Positions 23,525-31,066 of a stretch of DNA of 56,443 nucleotides are shown one piece after another. The DNA is from Nanobdellati archaeon (GTDB taxonomy: Archaea; Nanobdellota; Nanobdellia; UBA10117). The notes under the pieces are model-generated. The model was not told the DNA's origin and did no database searches. It worked only from the letters and a program-made list of their open reading frames with translations. A program made the translations under genes and the position numbers. The stretch covers positions 1-56,443 of the forward strand of contig JAGVWI010000004.1 of NCBI GenBank assembly GCA_018304345.1, read 5' to 3'. Numbering within the stretch: the first letter of the stretch is position 1; the number at the start of each line of letters is the position of its first letter.

Positions 23525-24293
23525 TAGTAAATATGTGGTCTTCATCCACATAACCTCTCAATGCATCTGCGAGTTTTGTTCCACCCATTGCTTCTGGCAG
23601 TATTATATAATTCGCACCAGCTCTCTTAAACTTAGGAATTAGTTTTGAATCTGATACTCTTGCAGCTATCTTTGTACTATCATTTAGTTCCTTTGCTGTC
23701 AAAACAGCAAGCAAATTTTGGCCGTCATCGCCAACAGCCACAGCTATACCTTGCGCATTTTCTATTCCGGCTTTTGTCAACGTAGCTTCGTCAAGAGTTT
23801 CTGCTTCAATAACATAATAGCCTTCTTCTTTTAATTTTGCGATAACATCTTTATTTTTTTCAACAAATACGACTTCTTCACCAGCTTTTTTTAACCTGTT
23901 TCCTATTGGTTTTCCAACTCTACCAGCTCCGCAGACGATATAATGTCCGCGCAACGCCCTAATGTGTTTCATTTCTCTTACCTCCTTGAAATAATCGCCA
24001 AATTTTCCTTCGACGACAAGTCCGATTGTCGTCCACATAGCGAACCAAATTATTATTGCGCCGAAGAACTTCATTACTAAGCCCCAAGTTCCCAGTGTTG
24101 GATCCGCTGTATGATCTCCTCCTTTTCCAGAGCCTACAAGTGTTGATACCGTCAAAACTGCAGCGCCGGTTGGCGTCATATGTAAAAACGCTATAGCGCT
24201 CAATGCGCCTATAACCATAATAGCTATTACTAAAATGGCTAGCGTTCTTATCTGTCCTAAAAACTCTCTAGTATTTGAGACTTTCGGAAGCAT
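23514..24293 (-). CDS. Two-span channel-like protein with RCK/TrkA-N domain and atypical filter
   Basis: 259 residues built like an MthK-type K+ channel: span 1 (about 15-38), a pore-loop region (44-68), span 2 (about 70-92), and a cytoplasmic RCK/TrkA-N Rossmann domain from about 116. The Rossmann motif is 'HYIVCGAGRVGKPIGNRL', with an acidic residue ending strand 2 ('VVFVEKN'). The expected selectivity filter TVGYGD is not present; the loop reads 'STLVGSGKGGDHTADPTLG'. Ion specificity is therefore uncertain. It may be a non-selective or non-conducting relative. It lies in an operon with a PH-domain protein upstream and a membrane-anchored protein downstream. Confidence 0.8.
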   Translation of the reverse strand: MLPKVSNTREFLGQIRTLAILVIAIMVIGALSAIAFLHMTPTGAAVLTVSTLVGSGKGGDHTADPTLGTWGLVMKFFGAIIIWFAMWTTIGLVVEGKFGDYFKEVREMKHIRALRGHYIVCGAGRVGKPIGNRLKKAGEEVVFVEKNKDVIAKLKEEGYYVIEAETLDEATLTKAGIENAQGIAVAVGDDGQNLLAVLTAKELNDSTKIAARVSDSKLIPKFKRAGANYIILPEAMGGTKLADALRGYVDEDHIFTNES

Positions 24294-24323
24294 ATTTGAA
24301 AATTCAATCCATACTATATATAA

Positions 24324-24794
24324 TTAGTCCCGCTGGTTGGGTCTTTGATTAATATTAGTTTGAATCATATTTTCAATCTGTCCAGCAATTTGCTCCGGAT
24401 ACCTAACACCTGGAATTTTAACAGGTCCAGCTTTTTGGAATCCGTGTATTTCTATGTGTCCGACATTTAGAAGTCTGTCAAGTGAACTTTGCTTAACTTC
24501 AACGTTTGTTAGTGTAGATAGAAACACTCCGGAGCGATTGACATTAATTAATCCATCGATGAAAAAAATCTGACCGTCAGTTATGTGCCATTTCTTGGAT
24601 GCTAAATATAATTCTGTTTCCATTATCAAAATTACGCTGGCTGATGCAACCAAAAGCATAATCCATATATTTAGTTCTTGGGTAAAAAAGAAAAATCCAC
24701 CGTAAGCTCCCCAAAGAATTGCTGATAAAACATAATTGTCAAGGAAACCAATTCTTGATGGTCTTATTTTTAATCTTATTTTTTCTTTAGACAT
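24324..24794 (-). CDS. Membrane protein with bacterial-type PH domain (bPH2/DUF304)
   Basis: 156 residues. Two membrane spans (about 21-60) are followed by a PH-like domain: 'KWHITDGQIFFIDGLINVNRSGVFLSTLTNVEVKQSSLDRLLNVGHIEIHGFQKAGPVKIPGVRYPEQIAGQIENMI'. The 'LTNVEVKQSSLDRLLNVG' core is the classic bPH2 signature. These proteins are usually membrane-stress or envelope factors of unclear mechanism. Its start codon overlaps the upstream gene's stop (TAATG), so it is translationally coupled. Confidence 0.85.
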   Translation of the reverse strand: MSKEKIRLKIRPSRIGFLDNYVLSAILWGAYGGFFFFTQELNIWIMLLVASASVILIMETELYLASKKWHITDGQIFFIDGLINVNRSGVFLSTLTNVEVKQSSLDRLLNVGHIEIHGFQKAGPVKIPGVRYPEQIAGQIENMIQTNINQRPNQRD

Positions 24795-25756
24795 TATTCT
24801 TCAACGCCAAAAAAGTCTTCGCATTCGCCTTTTGACAAACCAATATCAACACATTCCTTCTTCACAGTCGCGTCATCGTGACCATCGATATGATAAGGCA
24901 AACCGTCATCTGTTATTTCTGTGTCCCCGACTTGTTCTGCTGTTTCATCTGATGTTTGTGGTTCTTCAACTTCTTGCGGTATTATTACTGGCAATGGTAT
25001 TCCTAATTCTCCAATTGTTTGTGGTTCTTCGGTTTCGGTTGTTGATGTTCCAGAACTTAATCCCTCTCCAACATTTATTCCATCTCCTCTCGCATATGTT
25101 GTTACGCCTTCTAGTTCTACTTTTCCTGATTCCAAAACCTTGATGACTCCAGAGAATGGTCCAAATTCAAAGGCTTCTGCAATTAAATTAAACATAACTT
25201 TTCCGCCGTTGAAGCTTGCACTTCCAGTCATATCAGAACCAGAGAATGCTGGCAAATTAGCGCCCGTTAGGGTTACAGATTTTACTTCTAGACTGTGTGC
25301 AACTAAAGCTGTTGTCTTTGCGCTCGCCTGTCCAATTCCATTGACATAGAATTTTGTTGCATCGCCGTCAAATGAAACTATTTTTGGATTGTCAGAACTT
25401 AACGAAAATATGCCATCAAAATTTAATATTCTTAACTCTAAATCTTGTTCGTTAATTATATCTAGCTGATTTTTATCTATTTTCAAAACTGAATTTGGTG
25501 CGTGATAAACTAAAACTATTTCATCTATTTTTCCTTTTGCAGACATCGGCAATCTATCTAATTCAACTGCCATCTGAATGTTTTGTTCTTTGCTCAAACC
25601 AGGCAACGAAACTGAAAAGCCAGTTGGTGCACCTTGCTGCATCAGTGCGATTCCTGCTATCGCTCCAAGAACTATAACTGCTAATATTATTTTCCAGTGA
25701 AAAGATTTGTTATGCTGTCCGTTACTAATTGTAATGTCGCTCATTTTGTCGCCCAT
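24794..25756 (-). CDS. Membrane-anchored extracytoplasmic protein
   Basis: 320 residues (or 316 from the second ATG at 25744). A short cytoplasmic N-terminus is followed by one span (about 22-39). A large beta-rich outside region (about 45-220) follows, including 'LVYHAPNSVLKIDKNQLDI' and 'GKVELEGVTTYARGDGI'. A Thr/Glu/Pro-rich linker (about 225-285) leads to a small acidic end with paired cysteines ('KKECVDIGLSKGECEDFFG'). No family recognised. First gene of an operon that continues through the PH-domain and channel-like genes. Confidence 0.7.
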   Translation of the reverse strand: MGDKMSDITISNGQHNKSFHWKIILAVIVLGAIAGIALMQQGAPTGFSVSLPGLSKEQNIQMAVELDRLPMSAKGKIDEIVLVYHAPNSVLKIDKNQLDIINEQDLELRILNFDGIFSLSSDNPKIVSFDGDATKFYVNGIGQASAKTTALVAHSLEVKSVTLTGANLPAFSGSDMTGSASFNGGKVMFNLIAEAFEFGPFSGVIKVLESGKVELEGVTTYARGDGINVGEGLSSGTSTTETEEPQTIGELGIPLPVIIPQEVEEPQTSDETAEQVGDTEITDDGLPYHIDGHDDATVKKECVDIGLSKGECEDFFGVEE

Positions 25757-25855
25757 GTTAATAAGTTTTGAAGTAAATCTGGGCTTAAATAAATATCGCT
25801 CATTGCGTAGATATCGCTAATTATGATTTTATACATACTATCAGAGAAATAATAG

Positions 25856-25977
25856 TGCGGGGAAGAGGATTCGAACCTCCGAAGACACTAAGTCAATAGA
25901 TATCTCGTAGAGACATTAGCAAAGTTGCTTTTGCTCTATCTTGAGTCTATCGCATTTGACCGCTCTGCCATCCCCGC
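25856..25977 (-). tRNA. tRNA-Leu (CAA) with 38-nt intron
   Basis: 84-nt mature class II tRNA. The acceptor is GCGGGGA/TCCCCGC with discriminator A, the anticodon stem is ATAGA/TCTAT, and the loop CTCAAGA carries anticodon CAA. The long variable arm (TGACTTAGTGTCTTC) identifies Leu/Ser type, and the anticodon gives Leu. The T-arm is GGAGG-TTCGAAT-CCTCT. CCA is not encoded. No clear TATA box lies directly upstream, where the hairpin array begins; it may be transcribed from the promoter before the tRNA-Val fragment. Confidence 0.95.
25902..25939 (-). other. Intron of tRNA-Leu (position 37/38)
   Basis: 38-nt intron with a well-formed bulge-helix-bulge. The anticodon stem is followed by exon CTCA opposite CGAG, with 3-nt bulges AGA and ATA each cut after the second base, then an inner helix TAGAG/CTCTA. 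A second hairpin GCAAA/TTTGC lies inside. It uses the same CTC/GAG central pairing as the initiator tRNA intron. Confidence 0.9.
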
Positions 25978-25995
25978 ATCAGTAAAACTAATGCA

Positions 25996-26077
25996 TCAGC
26001 CTAATCTGTGGATTAGTCAACCTTGCTTCGGCAAAGTCAGCCTAATCTGTGGATTAGTCAATCTTATTGCTATAAGA
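25996..26077. repeat. Array of four regularly spaced hairpins (with 25-bp direct repeat)
   Basis: Four 16-nt hairpins start at 26001, 26021, 26042 and 26062, so the period is 20-21 nt. H-a CTAATC-TGTG-GATTAG is at 26001-26016. H-b TTGC-TTCG-GCAA (plus an outer pair) is at 26021-26036. H-c is identical to H-a at 26042-26057. H-d TCTTAT-TGCT-ATAAGA is at 26062-26077. Linkers are TCA-containing (TCAGC or TCAA). H-a and H-c lie in exact 25-bp direct repeats (25996-26020, 26037-26061). It is not a CRISPR: there are only two copies and the intervening sequence is itself a hairpin. Confidence 0.75.
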
Positions 26078-26098
26078 CCAGCTAAAAACTTTATCTAC

Positions 26099-26147
26099 GA
26101 TCCCATCCACGTCAAGGATGTGTCATACCGGGCTAGACCATGGGCCC
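26099..26147 (-). tRNA. tRNA-Val (GAC) 5' portion without T-arm or 3' acceptor strand
   Basis: 49 nt match tRNA-Val up to the end of the variable loop: acceptor 5' strand GGGCCCA, D-arm GTCTAGCCCGGTATGAC, anticodon arm CATCC-TTGACGT-GGATG with anticodon GAC, and variable loop GGATC. No T-arm and no complementary GGGCCC follow before tRNA-Leu. The segment is enclosed by complementary heptamers TCTACGA/TCGTAGA (26152-26158 and 26094-26100 on the plus strand). It may be a split tRNA 5' half, a tRNA-derived structured RNA, or a disrupted gene. Confidence 0.6.
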
Positions 26148-26172
26148 TTACTCGTAGACTTCTAAAATCTGC

Positions 26173-26186
26173 TTTTTTAAATCTAC
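26173..26186 (-). promoter_or_regulatory. Putative TATA box for the tRNA-Val fragment
   Basis: AGATTTAAAAAAG on the minus strand, centred about 33 nt before the GGGCCC of the tRNA-Val fragment. It overlaps the stop of the membrane-protein gene at 26183. It would place transcription start near the TCTACGA heptamer. Confidence 0.45.
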
Positions 26187-26542
26187 TTTCTAAAAGTGTC
26201 AAGGAGATTGTCCACTCTTTTTGTGACAGCATTCCTAACAACTATGCCACCGAATACAAAGCCAGCTACAAGTAGCATCATTCCAATAGCCTTGTAAATA
26301 AGTAGTCCATAAACCAAACTAGCCCTTAGTGAAGTGCCAAATGCATTTACTAAAAAACCAGATATTACTGTTACCTCTATCGCGTCAGACGGCGTAGGTA
26401 TTATTATGTAAATACCTAAAAATGCTAAAGCCAAAGCGACTGTAGCAAGCAAATCTAATCTTACGCGAGGAGTATAGTGGAACCGCCTGTAAACTATATG
26501 TGTATCATTATCAGAATGCGGAGTTTTGTATTTGCGCTTCAT
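26183..26542 (-). CDS. Small membrane protein
   Basis: 119 residues. A basic N-terminus ('MKRKYKTPHSDND...RRFHYTPRVRLD') leads to a span (about 29-48), a moderately hydrophobic stretch (57-70), another span (about 84-105) and a basic C-terminus 'RNAVTKRVDNLLDTFRK'. No family recognised. It is read towards the tRNA-Val fragment and is divergent from the coiled-coil gene at 26613. Confidence 0.65.
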   Translation of the reverse strand: MKRKYKTPHSDNDTHIVYRRFHYTPRVRLDLLATVALALAFLGIYIIIPTPSDAIEVTVISGFLVNAFGTSLRASLVYGLLIYKAIGMMLLVAGFVFGGIVVRNAVTKRVDNLLDTFRK

Positions 26543-26612
26543 GGGACTTTTTACATTTCATGGGGGTTTTTAATTACTTAAACTATTTAAATATATTACT
26601 TATAATAGATAT

Positions 26613-27005
26613 ATGGTTGAAAAAATACAAAAATATGGCTATTTGCAAGTAAATTACTATGATGCTCTTGTAAAAAATATTAAACACATTTCCAGAAATA
26701 TCCAAGATTGCGGTGCTGACGTAGATGATTTGAACAAACTGCACAAAGATAAACAAAAAGAGATGGCTACTGCTAGAAAATTTCTGTCTGAAATAAAACA
26801 AGATTTGTCAGACCTGAATGGCTTTTTTATGAAGGATTTGCTTGCCGCAGAAAAACAGCAGCAGCAAATAAGTGTTAACAATTCTAATATAAAAACTACC
26901 TCTCAAACTACTAAAAAAGGCAAACAGCTTCGGGCAGAAAGGGAAGCTCTTGCTAATCTGCATAAAAATATCACAGACATAAAACAGCGGTTAAATGAAT
27001 TGTAG
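26613..27005 (+). CDS. Small coiled-coil protein
   Basis: 130 residues, mostly helical and charged, with no membrane span. 'DVDDLNKLHKDKQKEMATARKFLSEIKQDLSDLNGFF' and the C-terminal 'EREALANLHKNITDIKQRLNEL' show heptad spacing around a Gln/Ser/Thr-rich linker (about 80-105). Function unknown. Preferred over antisense frames here because it is longer, has coding-like composition, and has a TATA-like TTTAAA (26586-26591) centred about 25 nt before its ATG. Confidence 0.65.
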   Translation: MVEKIQKYGYLQVNYYDALVKNIKHISRNIQDCGADVDDLNKLHKDKQKEMATARKFLSEIKQDLSDLNGFFMKDLLAAEKQQQQISVNNSNIKTTSQTTKKGKQLRAEREALANLHKNITDIKQRLNEL

Positions 27006-27015
27006 CGTAACTAGT

Positions 27016-27420
27016 TTATAGTTCTTCTGTTGTATCTAGCTTAGAATCTACTTCGGCTGCTTTTTCCTGTACCTCGCGCAAAAGTGCATTCCAACCGGCG
27101 ACTATTTCGGCTTCCTTAGTCTTAATTTGCGAAATTCTATCTAGTGCATTTTTCAGCTGTTCAATCTTACCTTGCATATCTTCTATAGTTCCCATAATAT
27201 CTTTATACTTCTTGATGTTTATAAAAACAGTTGACTTCGTCCCCAATGTCGTTATGGGTTTCAGATTTCTTACTGTCTTAGCTACTGGATCTGGAGTAGT
27301 TCTTGAAAGCATCGGATAAGCTGGTAGTTCTTCTTCAGTTGTAAGTTTTGGTAACTCTGGCAACTTTGGTAAACTCCTTTCGCCTCCGAATACCTTAGCT
27401 TTCTTTTGCAAAAAGTCCAT
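27016..27420 (-). CDS. Small protein with Pro-rich N-terminus and coiled-coil C-terminus
   Basis: 134 residues. The N-terminal ~50 are Pro/Leu/Glu-rich ('SLPKLPELPKLTTEEELPAYP') and likely extended. Residues about 75-130 form a coiled coil ('GTIEDMQGKIEQLKNALDRISQIKTKEAEIVAGWNALLREVQEKAAEVDSKL'). No family recognised. Convergent with the preceding coiled-coil gene (10 bp) and divergent from the secreted-protein gene across a 51-bp shared promoter. Confidence 0.65.
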   Translation of the reverse strand: MDFLQKKAKVFGGERSLPKLPELPKLTTEEELPAYPMLSRTTPDPVAKTVRNLKPITTLGTKSTVFINIKKYKDIMGTIEDMQGKIEQLKNALDRISQIKTKEAEIVAGWNALLREVQEKAAEVDSKLDTTEEL

Positions 27421-27471
27421 ATGTAATCAAACATAGTTTAGCTTTTATATATAGTTTACTTACGCATAGGA
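27421..27471. promoter_or_regulatory. 51-bp shared divergent promoter
   Basis: The whole spacer between two divergent genes holds one strong TATA-like box, TTTATATATA (27444-27453), about 25 nt from the plus-strand ATG and 27 nt from the minus-strand ATG. Both transcripts would be leaderless. Confidence 0.6.
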
Positions 27472-28173
27472 ATGAGGCTTTGTCTGCTTCTTTTAACACT
27501 GTTATTTATCCCAATTGTAGCTGCTGATGACTTGAATTTTACTATAAAGACAGACGGCGAATTTAATCTTAGCGAAACTAGTGACTATGATTTATTTATA
27601 AAAAATCTAAATGGAACCGCAGAGGAGAATATTGAAATTACTATATCTTACTGGATATCTGACTTGTCTGATAACGTCGTTACCGGCTACCCTAAAAATA
27701 CAAGTGCGGAATTAAAGTCGCAGAAAACTATATTTCGGCAGTGGACGCCAAAAACTCCAGGCGATTTCAAAGTCTGCGGTAAAATAAGTTACACTACAAC
27801 CCAAGATGACAACGAAAACAATAATGAATACTGCACACAAGTTTTTGTAGCTGGAGAGCTGCCGGTTGAGGAAAATACTACTTCGGAGCCGTCAGAAGAT
27901 GAAGTTGTAACTCAGGTAGGGGTTTTAGAAGAAGACTCTGTATCTGAAAATAACACAGCGCAAACGCCTAAAAGTAATACTAATACTACGTCTAACACTA
28001 AACCTTTGACGCTGCAAAAAGCATCTGAATTAACGAAACCACAAATAATGTTTCGGGAAAAATCCGATGCGATCAAAACTGCGCTTTTGATATTTGCAAT
28101 TGCATCAACGATAGTTATAGTTAGTCTGTTAATCAAAACCTATAGAGGTTCAGATAAGCCTTCCCTTCGTTGA
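27472..28173 (+). CDS. Secreted, C-terminally anchored protein with Ig-like (CARDB-type) domain
   Basis: 233 residues. A signal peptide (1-18, 'LCLLLLTLLFIPIVAA') is followed by a beta-rich domain of about 110 residues ('NFTIKTDGEFNLSETSDYDLFIKNLNGTAEENIEITISYWI...GDFKVCGKISYTTTQDDNENNNEYCTQVFV') with two cysteines. Then come an Asn/Thr/Glu-rich stalk and a C-terminal span (about 202-223). The layout resembles archaeal adhesion/CARDB surface domains. Many N-X-S/T sequons make it a plausible AglB substrate. Its 3' end overlaps the convergent gene by 41 bp. Confidence 0.7.
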   Translation: MRLCLLLLTLLFIPIVAADDLNFTIKTDGEFNLSETSDYDLFIKNLNGTAEENIEITISYWISDLSDNVVTGYPKNTSAELKSQKTIFRQWTPKTPGDFKVCGKISYTTTQDDNENNNEYCTQVFVAGELPVEENTTSEPSEDEVVTQVGVLEEDSVSENNTAQTPKSNTNTTSNTKPLTLQKASELTKPQIMFREKSDAIKTALLIFAIASTIVIVSLLIKTYRGSDKPSLR

Positions 28174-28630
28174 AATAAGCCCAGCCCAAATTCCAAAGCT
28201 CGCCTTCCATATTTTGTATAGTTCCCTTATACAAATATTTCTCATAAAAAGTTTTGAAGAATTTTATAAGAGGTGTAGATTCCCATGCGTCTTCTCTGTC
28301 TAATGTTAAATCAACGGTAACGTAAATTTCAATGTTTCCTTGCTGTCTTGTTTTCTTTTCGCCATCCACATCTACGCTAATGTCCTTAACACTTATGATA
28401 AATGTCGTACTTATCGTGTATTTAGAATATTCATCAACTTCTTTTACAGCAGACCACTCTATTTCAAATTCCCTATTTTCGCCTTTGTGCTTTTCCTTGT
28501 ACTTTTTTTCCTGCAAAGAGAAGCCTCTGGCAGTAAGCCAGTCGTGCATATGTGTGTACAAAGCTTCTAAATCAAATACACCATTAAATTTTATTTTCTG
28601 GTTATTCAAGAGTGTCCTTGTGGTTGACAT
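28133..28630 (-). CDS. Soluble protein of unknown function
   Basis: 165 residues, alpha+beta, no span. The sequence opens 'LLNNQKIKFNGVFDLEALYTHMHDWLTARGFSLQEKKYKEK', continues with a beta-sheet-like region ('REFEIEWSAVKEVDEYSKYTISTTFIISVKDISVDVDGEKK'), and ends 'GELWNLGWAYFNEGKAYLNLYRF'. I do not recognise a named family, though the regular alternation looks like a conserved domain. It overlaps the secreted-protein gene tail-to-tail by 41 bp. The thermosome gene lies upstream on the same strand. Confidence 0.65.
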   Translation of the reverse strand: MSTTRTLLNNQKIKFNGVFDLEALYTHMHDWLTARGFSLQEKKYKEKHKGENREFEIEWSAVKEVDEYSKYTISTTFIISVKDISVDVDGEKKTRQQGNIEIYVTVDLTLDREDAWESTPLIKFFKTFYEKYLYKGTIQNMEGELWNLGWAYFNEGKAYLNLYRF

Positions 28631-28687
28631 ATTTTTGACATATATTAGTTGAATAAAAACCTTGTTATACGCTGAATTTTAGAGGTT

Positions 28688-30319
28688 TTACATACCCATC
28701 GGCATATTTTGAGACATTTGCGGACTACCAGCGCCTCTGTGCATCTTGCTTGCAGATATAATATCATCAATTCGTAACAGCATAATTGCAGCTTCGGTTG
28801 CAGACTGAATTGCCTGTGTTTTGATTTTTAACGGTTCAATTACACCAATTGCTATCATATCTTTTGAGCCTCCGGTTTCAACATCAATTCCAGAGTTTAT
28901 TTCTCCAGCATCGTGTCTTGCCTTCAAATTCGTAATAACATTAATTGGATCCAAGCCAGAGTTTTCTGCCAAAGTAACTGGAACTATTTCCAAAGAATCA
29001 GCGAAGGCTTGAACTGCTAATTGAACTCTACCCGATAGTTGTTCAGCAAATGCGCGCAATCTCTTTGACAGTTCAATTTCAATTGCACCACCGCCAGCTA
29101 CATATTTTCCAACAGTTATCGCTGCGGATATATCGCCGATAGCATCCGTCATAGCTCGTTCTACTTCTGTTACAACGTGCTTTGTTCCGCCTCGTAAAAT
29201 TATTGAAACCGCTTTAGGATTTTTGCAGTCTTCTACGAATGTCATTTCTTCTTTATGCAGTTTTCTCTCTTCGACCAAACCCGCATATCCTAAATCATTT
29301 TGTGTCAAATCATTAATGTTGGCAACAACTTTTGCGTCGGTAGCTTTTGCTAATGCAAATATATCTGATTCCTTAACTCTGCGTAATGCGTAGATTCCTT
29401 TTTTTGCTAAGTAGTGCTGTGCCATATCATCAATACCTTTCTGACAAAATACAACATTTGCACCACTGCTGATTATTTTTTCTACCATATCTTTTAATGC
29501 GCGCTCTTCGTGTTCCAAAAAAGCTTGTAATTGTCTTGGATCGGTCAATTGTATTTTTGCTTCGGTGCCTGTTTCTTTAGCTTCAATAGCACACTCCAGT
29601 AAAGCTATTTTAGCGCTCTTTACTAAACGTGGCATTCCGGTATGAACTCGCTCTTTGTCTAAAACTATTCCATTAACTAGTTGAGATGCTGTTATTCCGG
29701 CGCCTTCTTTCTTTTCTATTTTGATATTTTCTGTATCAATGATATATGAGTTTTCGGTTTTCTCCATAACTTTCAGAACTGCTTCAACGGCGATGTGTGC
29801 GAGTTTATCTCTCGCCATCTCAACATTTTTTCCAGTCATAGCAGTTATAGCTATATTTGTTAATGCGGTAACGTCATCTGGCGTTACATTCTTGCCAAGC
29901 TTTGGTAATATTTCCTGCGCCTTTTCAGCCGCTAACTTGTAGCCGTTTGCAATTACCGTTGGATGAATATTTTTATCCAATAATTCTTCAGCATTTTTCA
30001 GAAGTTCTCCGCCAATTATTACGGCTGAAGTTGTGCCGTCGCCAATTTCGCTTTCCTGAACTTTGGCAATTTCAAGCATCATCTTTGCTGCTGGATGCTC
30101 AATGTCCATTTCATCTAAAATTGTAACTCCGTCATTAGTTATTACAACATCACCCATTGCATCAACGAGCATTTTATCCATACCTTTCGGACCAAGTGTT
30201 GTTCTAACTGTTTCGGCAGCAGCTCTGGCAGCCGCTATATTTGCCCTTTGAGCAGACTTACCAGTATTGCGCGAAGATCCTTCTGGAAGAATGAATATTG
30301 GCTGCATATTTTGATTCAT
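28688..30319 (-). CDS. Thermosome subunit (group II chaperonin)
   Basis: ATP-driven protein-folding chaperonin. 543 residues, the family length. Visible motifs are '[16 protein letters not shown]' (about 37-52), '[10 protein letters not shown]' (D63), GDGTT (93-97), and the C-terminal ATP-binding '[15 protein letters not shown]...GIDVETG'. The tail '[15 protein letters not shown]' is Met-rich, in place of the Gly-Gly-Met tail common in archaea. The minus-strand leader carries GAGG 9 nt before the ATG, with an AT-rich box about 50 nt upstream (30365-30372). So this gene, like the S-layer gene, may have a real 5' leader. Only one subunit gene is visible here. Confidence 0.96.
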   Translation of the reverse strand: MNQNMQPIFILPEGSSRNTGKSAQRANIAAARAAAETVRTTLGPKGMDKMLVDAMGDVVITNDGVTILDEMDIEHPAAKMMLEIAKVQESEIGDGTTSAVIIGGELLKNAEELLDKNIHPTVIANGYKLAAEKAQEILPKLGKNVTPDDVTALTNIAITAMTGKNVEMARDKLAHIAVEAVLKVMEKTENSYIIDTENIKIEKKEGAGITASQLVNGIVLDKERVHTGMPRLVKSAKIALLECAIEAKETGTEAKIQLTDPRQLQAFLEHEERALKDMVEKIISSGANVVFCQKGIDDMAQHYLAKKGIYALRRVKESDIFALAKATDAKVVANINDLTQNDLGYAGLVEERKLHKEEMTFVEDCKNPKAVSIILRGGTKHVVTEVERAMTDAIGDISAAITVGKYVAGGGAIEIELSKRLRAFAEQLSGRVQLAVQAFADSLEIVPVTLAENSGLDPINVITNLKARHDAGEINSGIDVETGGSKDMIAIGVIEPLKIKTQAIQSATEAAIMLLRIDDIISASKMHRGAGSPQMSQNMPMGM

Positions 30320-30432
30320 CTTGCGAACCTCTGTGAAGCGAGATTAGCAAATTTGCATTTCTTCATATAAATTTGATTCATAGGAGCCAGACATCCTGTA
30401 AAGTCTTAAAAGTCTTATTGTGTTGTAAATAT

Positions 30433-31014
30433 CTATCTTGTAAACTTCCTGGCGAATAATAAAAATGCGGTATGACCTAGCGAATTGTGTTCTGGTCTCG
30501 CAATTTCTCCTTCTATCTTCCAATCGCGTTCCAATACCTCCAGAACTTTAACTAATTTAAATTTTGAGTTTGATAACTCGTTAACAAATTTTACAACTTG
30601 GGTAATTTGCGGCATATATACAACCAAAAAACCACCTTGCTTCAATGCTTTTTCTGCTACCGGAATAGCTTGCCACGAGTCTTTGAAATCAAGAGTTATA
30701 ACATCAACTTTCTTTTCAGAAATCCCGGCAAGCAAATCTTTAGTTTTCAGCTTAACATTTGTCAAGCCTAATTTTTCATAATTTTTTCTTGCAATTTCGG
30801 CGAACTCTTTGCGTGTCTCGTAAGTTATTACCTTACCATTTGGAGCCACAATGTACGCTAAATAGGATGACAGCCAGCCGCTTCCTGCACCAGCATCAAC
30901 AACTTTATCTCCTGATTTCAAACCCGTATAGAATATTATAGCGGCCATATCTTTTGGCAAAATAACCTGTGGACCTCTTTTGAATTTCTTAATTGCATCT
31001 TGAAAGTTTTCCAT
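30433..31014 (-). CDS. trmI: tRNA (adenine-N1)-methyltransferase, TrmI type
   Basis: S-adenosylmethionine-dependent enzyme making m1A in tRNA (position 57/58 in archaeal members). Start chosen at the ATG at 31012-31014 (193 residues), because the shared TATA box is 26-27 nt upstream; longer starts would lie inside that box. Visible marks are 'FKRGPQVILPKDMAAIIFYTGL', motif I 'VVDAGAGSGWLSSYLA' (38-53), 'VITYETRKEFAEIARKN' and 'VDVITLDFKDSW'. The end is 'GHTAFLLFARK'. It is shorter than many TrmI proteins because the extra N-terminal domain is small. Confidence 0.85.
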   Translation of the reverse strand: MENFQDAIKKFKRGPQVILPKDMAAIIFYTGLKSGDKVVDAGAGSGWLSSYLAYIVAPNGKVITYETRKEFAEIARKNYEKLGLTNVKLKTKDLLAGISEKKVDVITLDFKDSWQAIPVAEKALKQGGFLVVYMPQITQVVKFVNELSNSKFKLVKVLEVLERDWKIEGEIARPEHNSLGHTAFLLFARKFTR

Positions 31015-31066
31015 AATATAATACATTATACGTAACATTTAAAACTTATTCAACTTGGCTTATGTT
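31015..31066. promoter_or_regulatory. 52-bp symmetric divergent promoter (trmI / secF)
   Basis: A single palindromic TTTAAA (31038-31043) is centred exactly 26.5 nt from both start codons. No other TATA-like sequence fits either gene. Confidence 0.65.

Noticed and set aside
25996-26065. CRISPR-like pair of 25-bp repeats
   Set aside because: Only two copies, and the 16-nt interval is itself a hairpin of the same geometry; no cas genes in the window.
26099-26147. Complete tRNA-Val with a T-arm intron
   Set aside because: No T-loop motif followed by GGGCCC (or wobble variant) occurs anywhere between this segment and tRNA-Leu.
25978-26180. C/D-box sRNA in the tRNA-Leu/tRNA-Val spacer
   Set aside because: CTGA-like boxes occur at the repeat ends, but no properly placed C box (RTGATGA) pairs with them.
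26583-26881. Minus-strand open frames (72 and 74 residues) opposite the coiled-coil gene
   Set aside because: Shorter, Phe/Ser-rich antisense composition, and the plus-strand gene has a well-placed TATA box.
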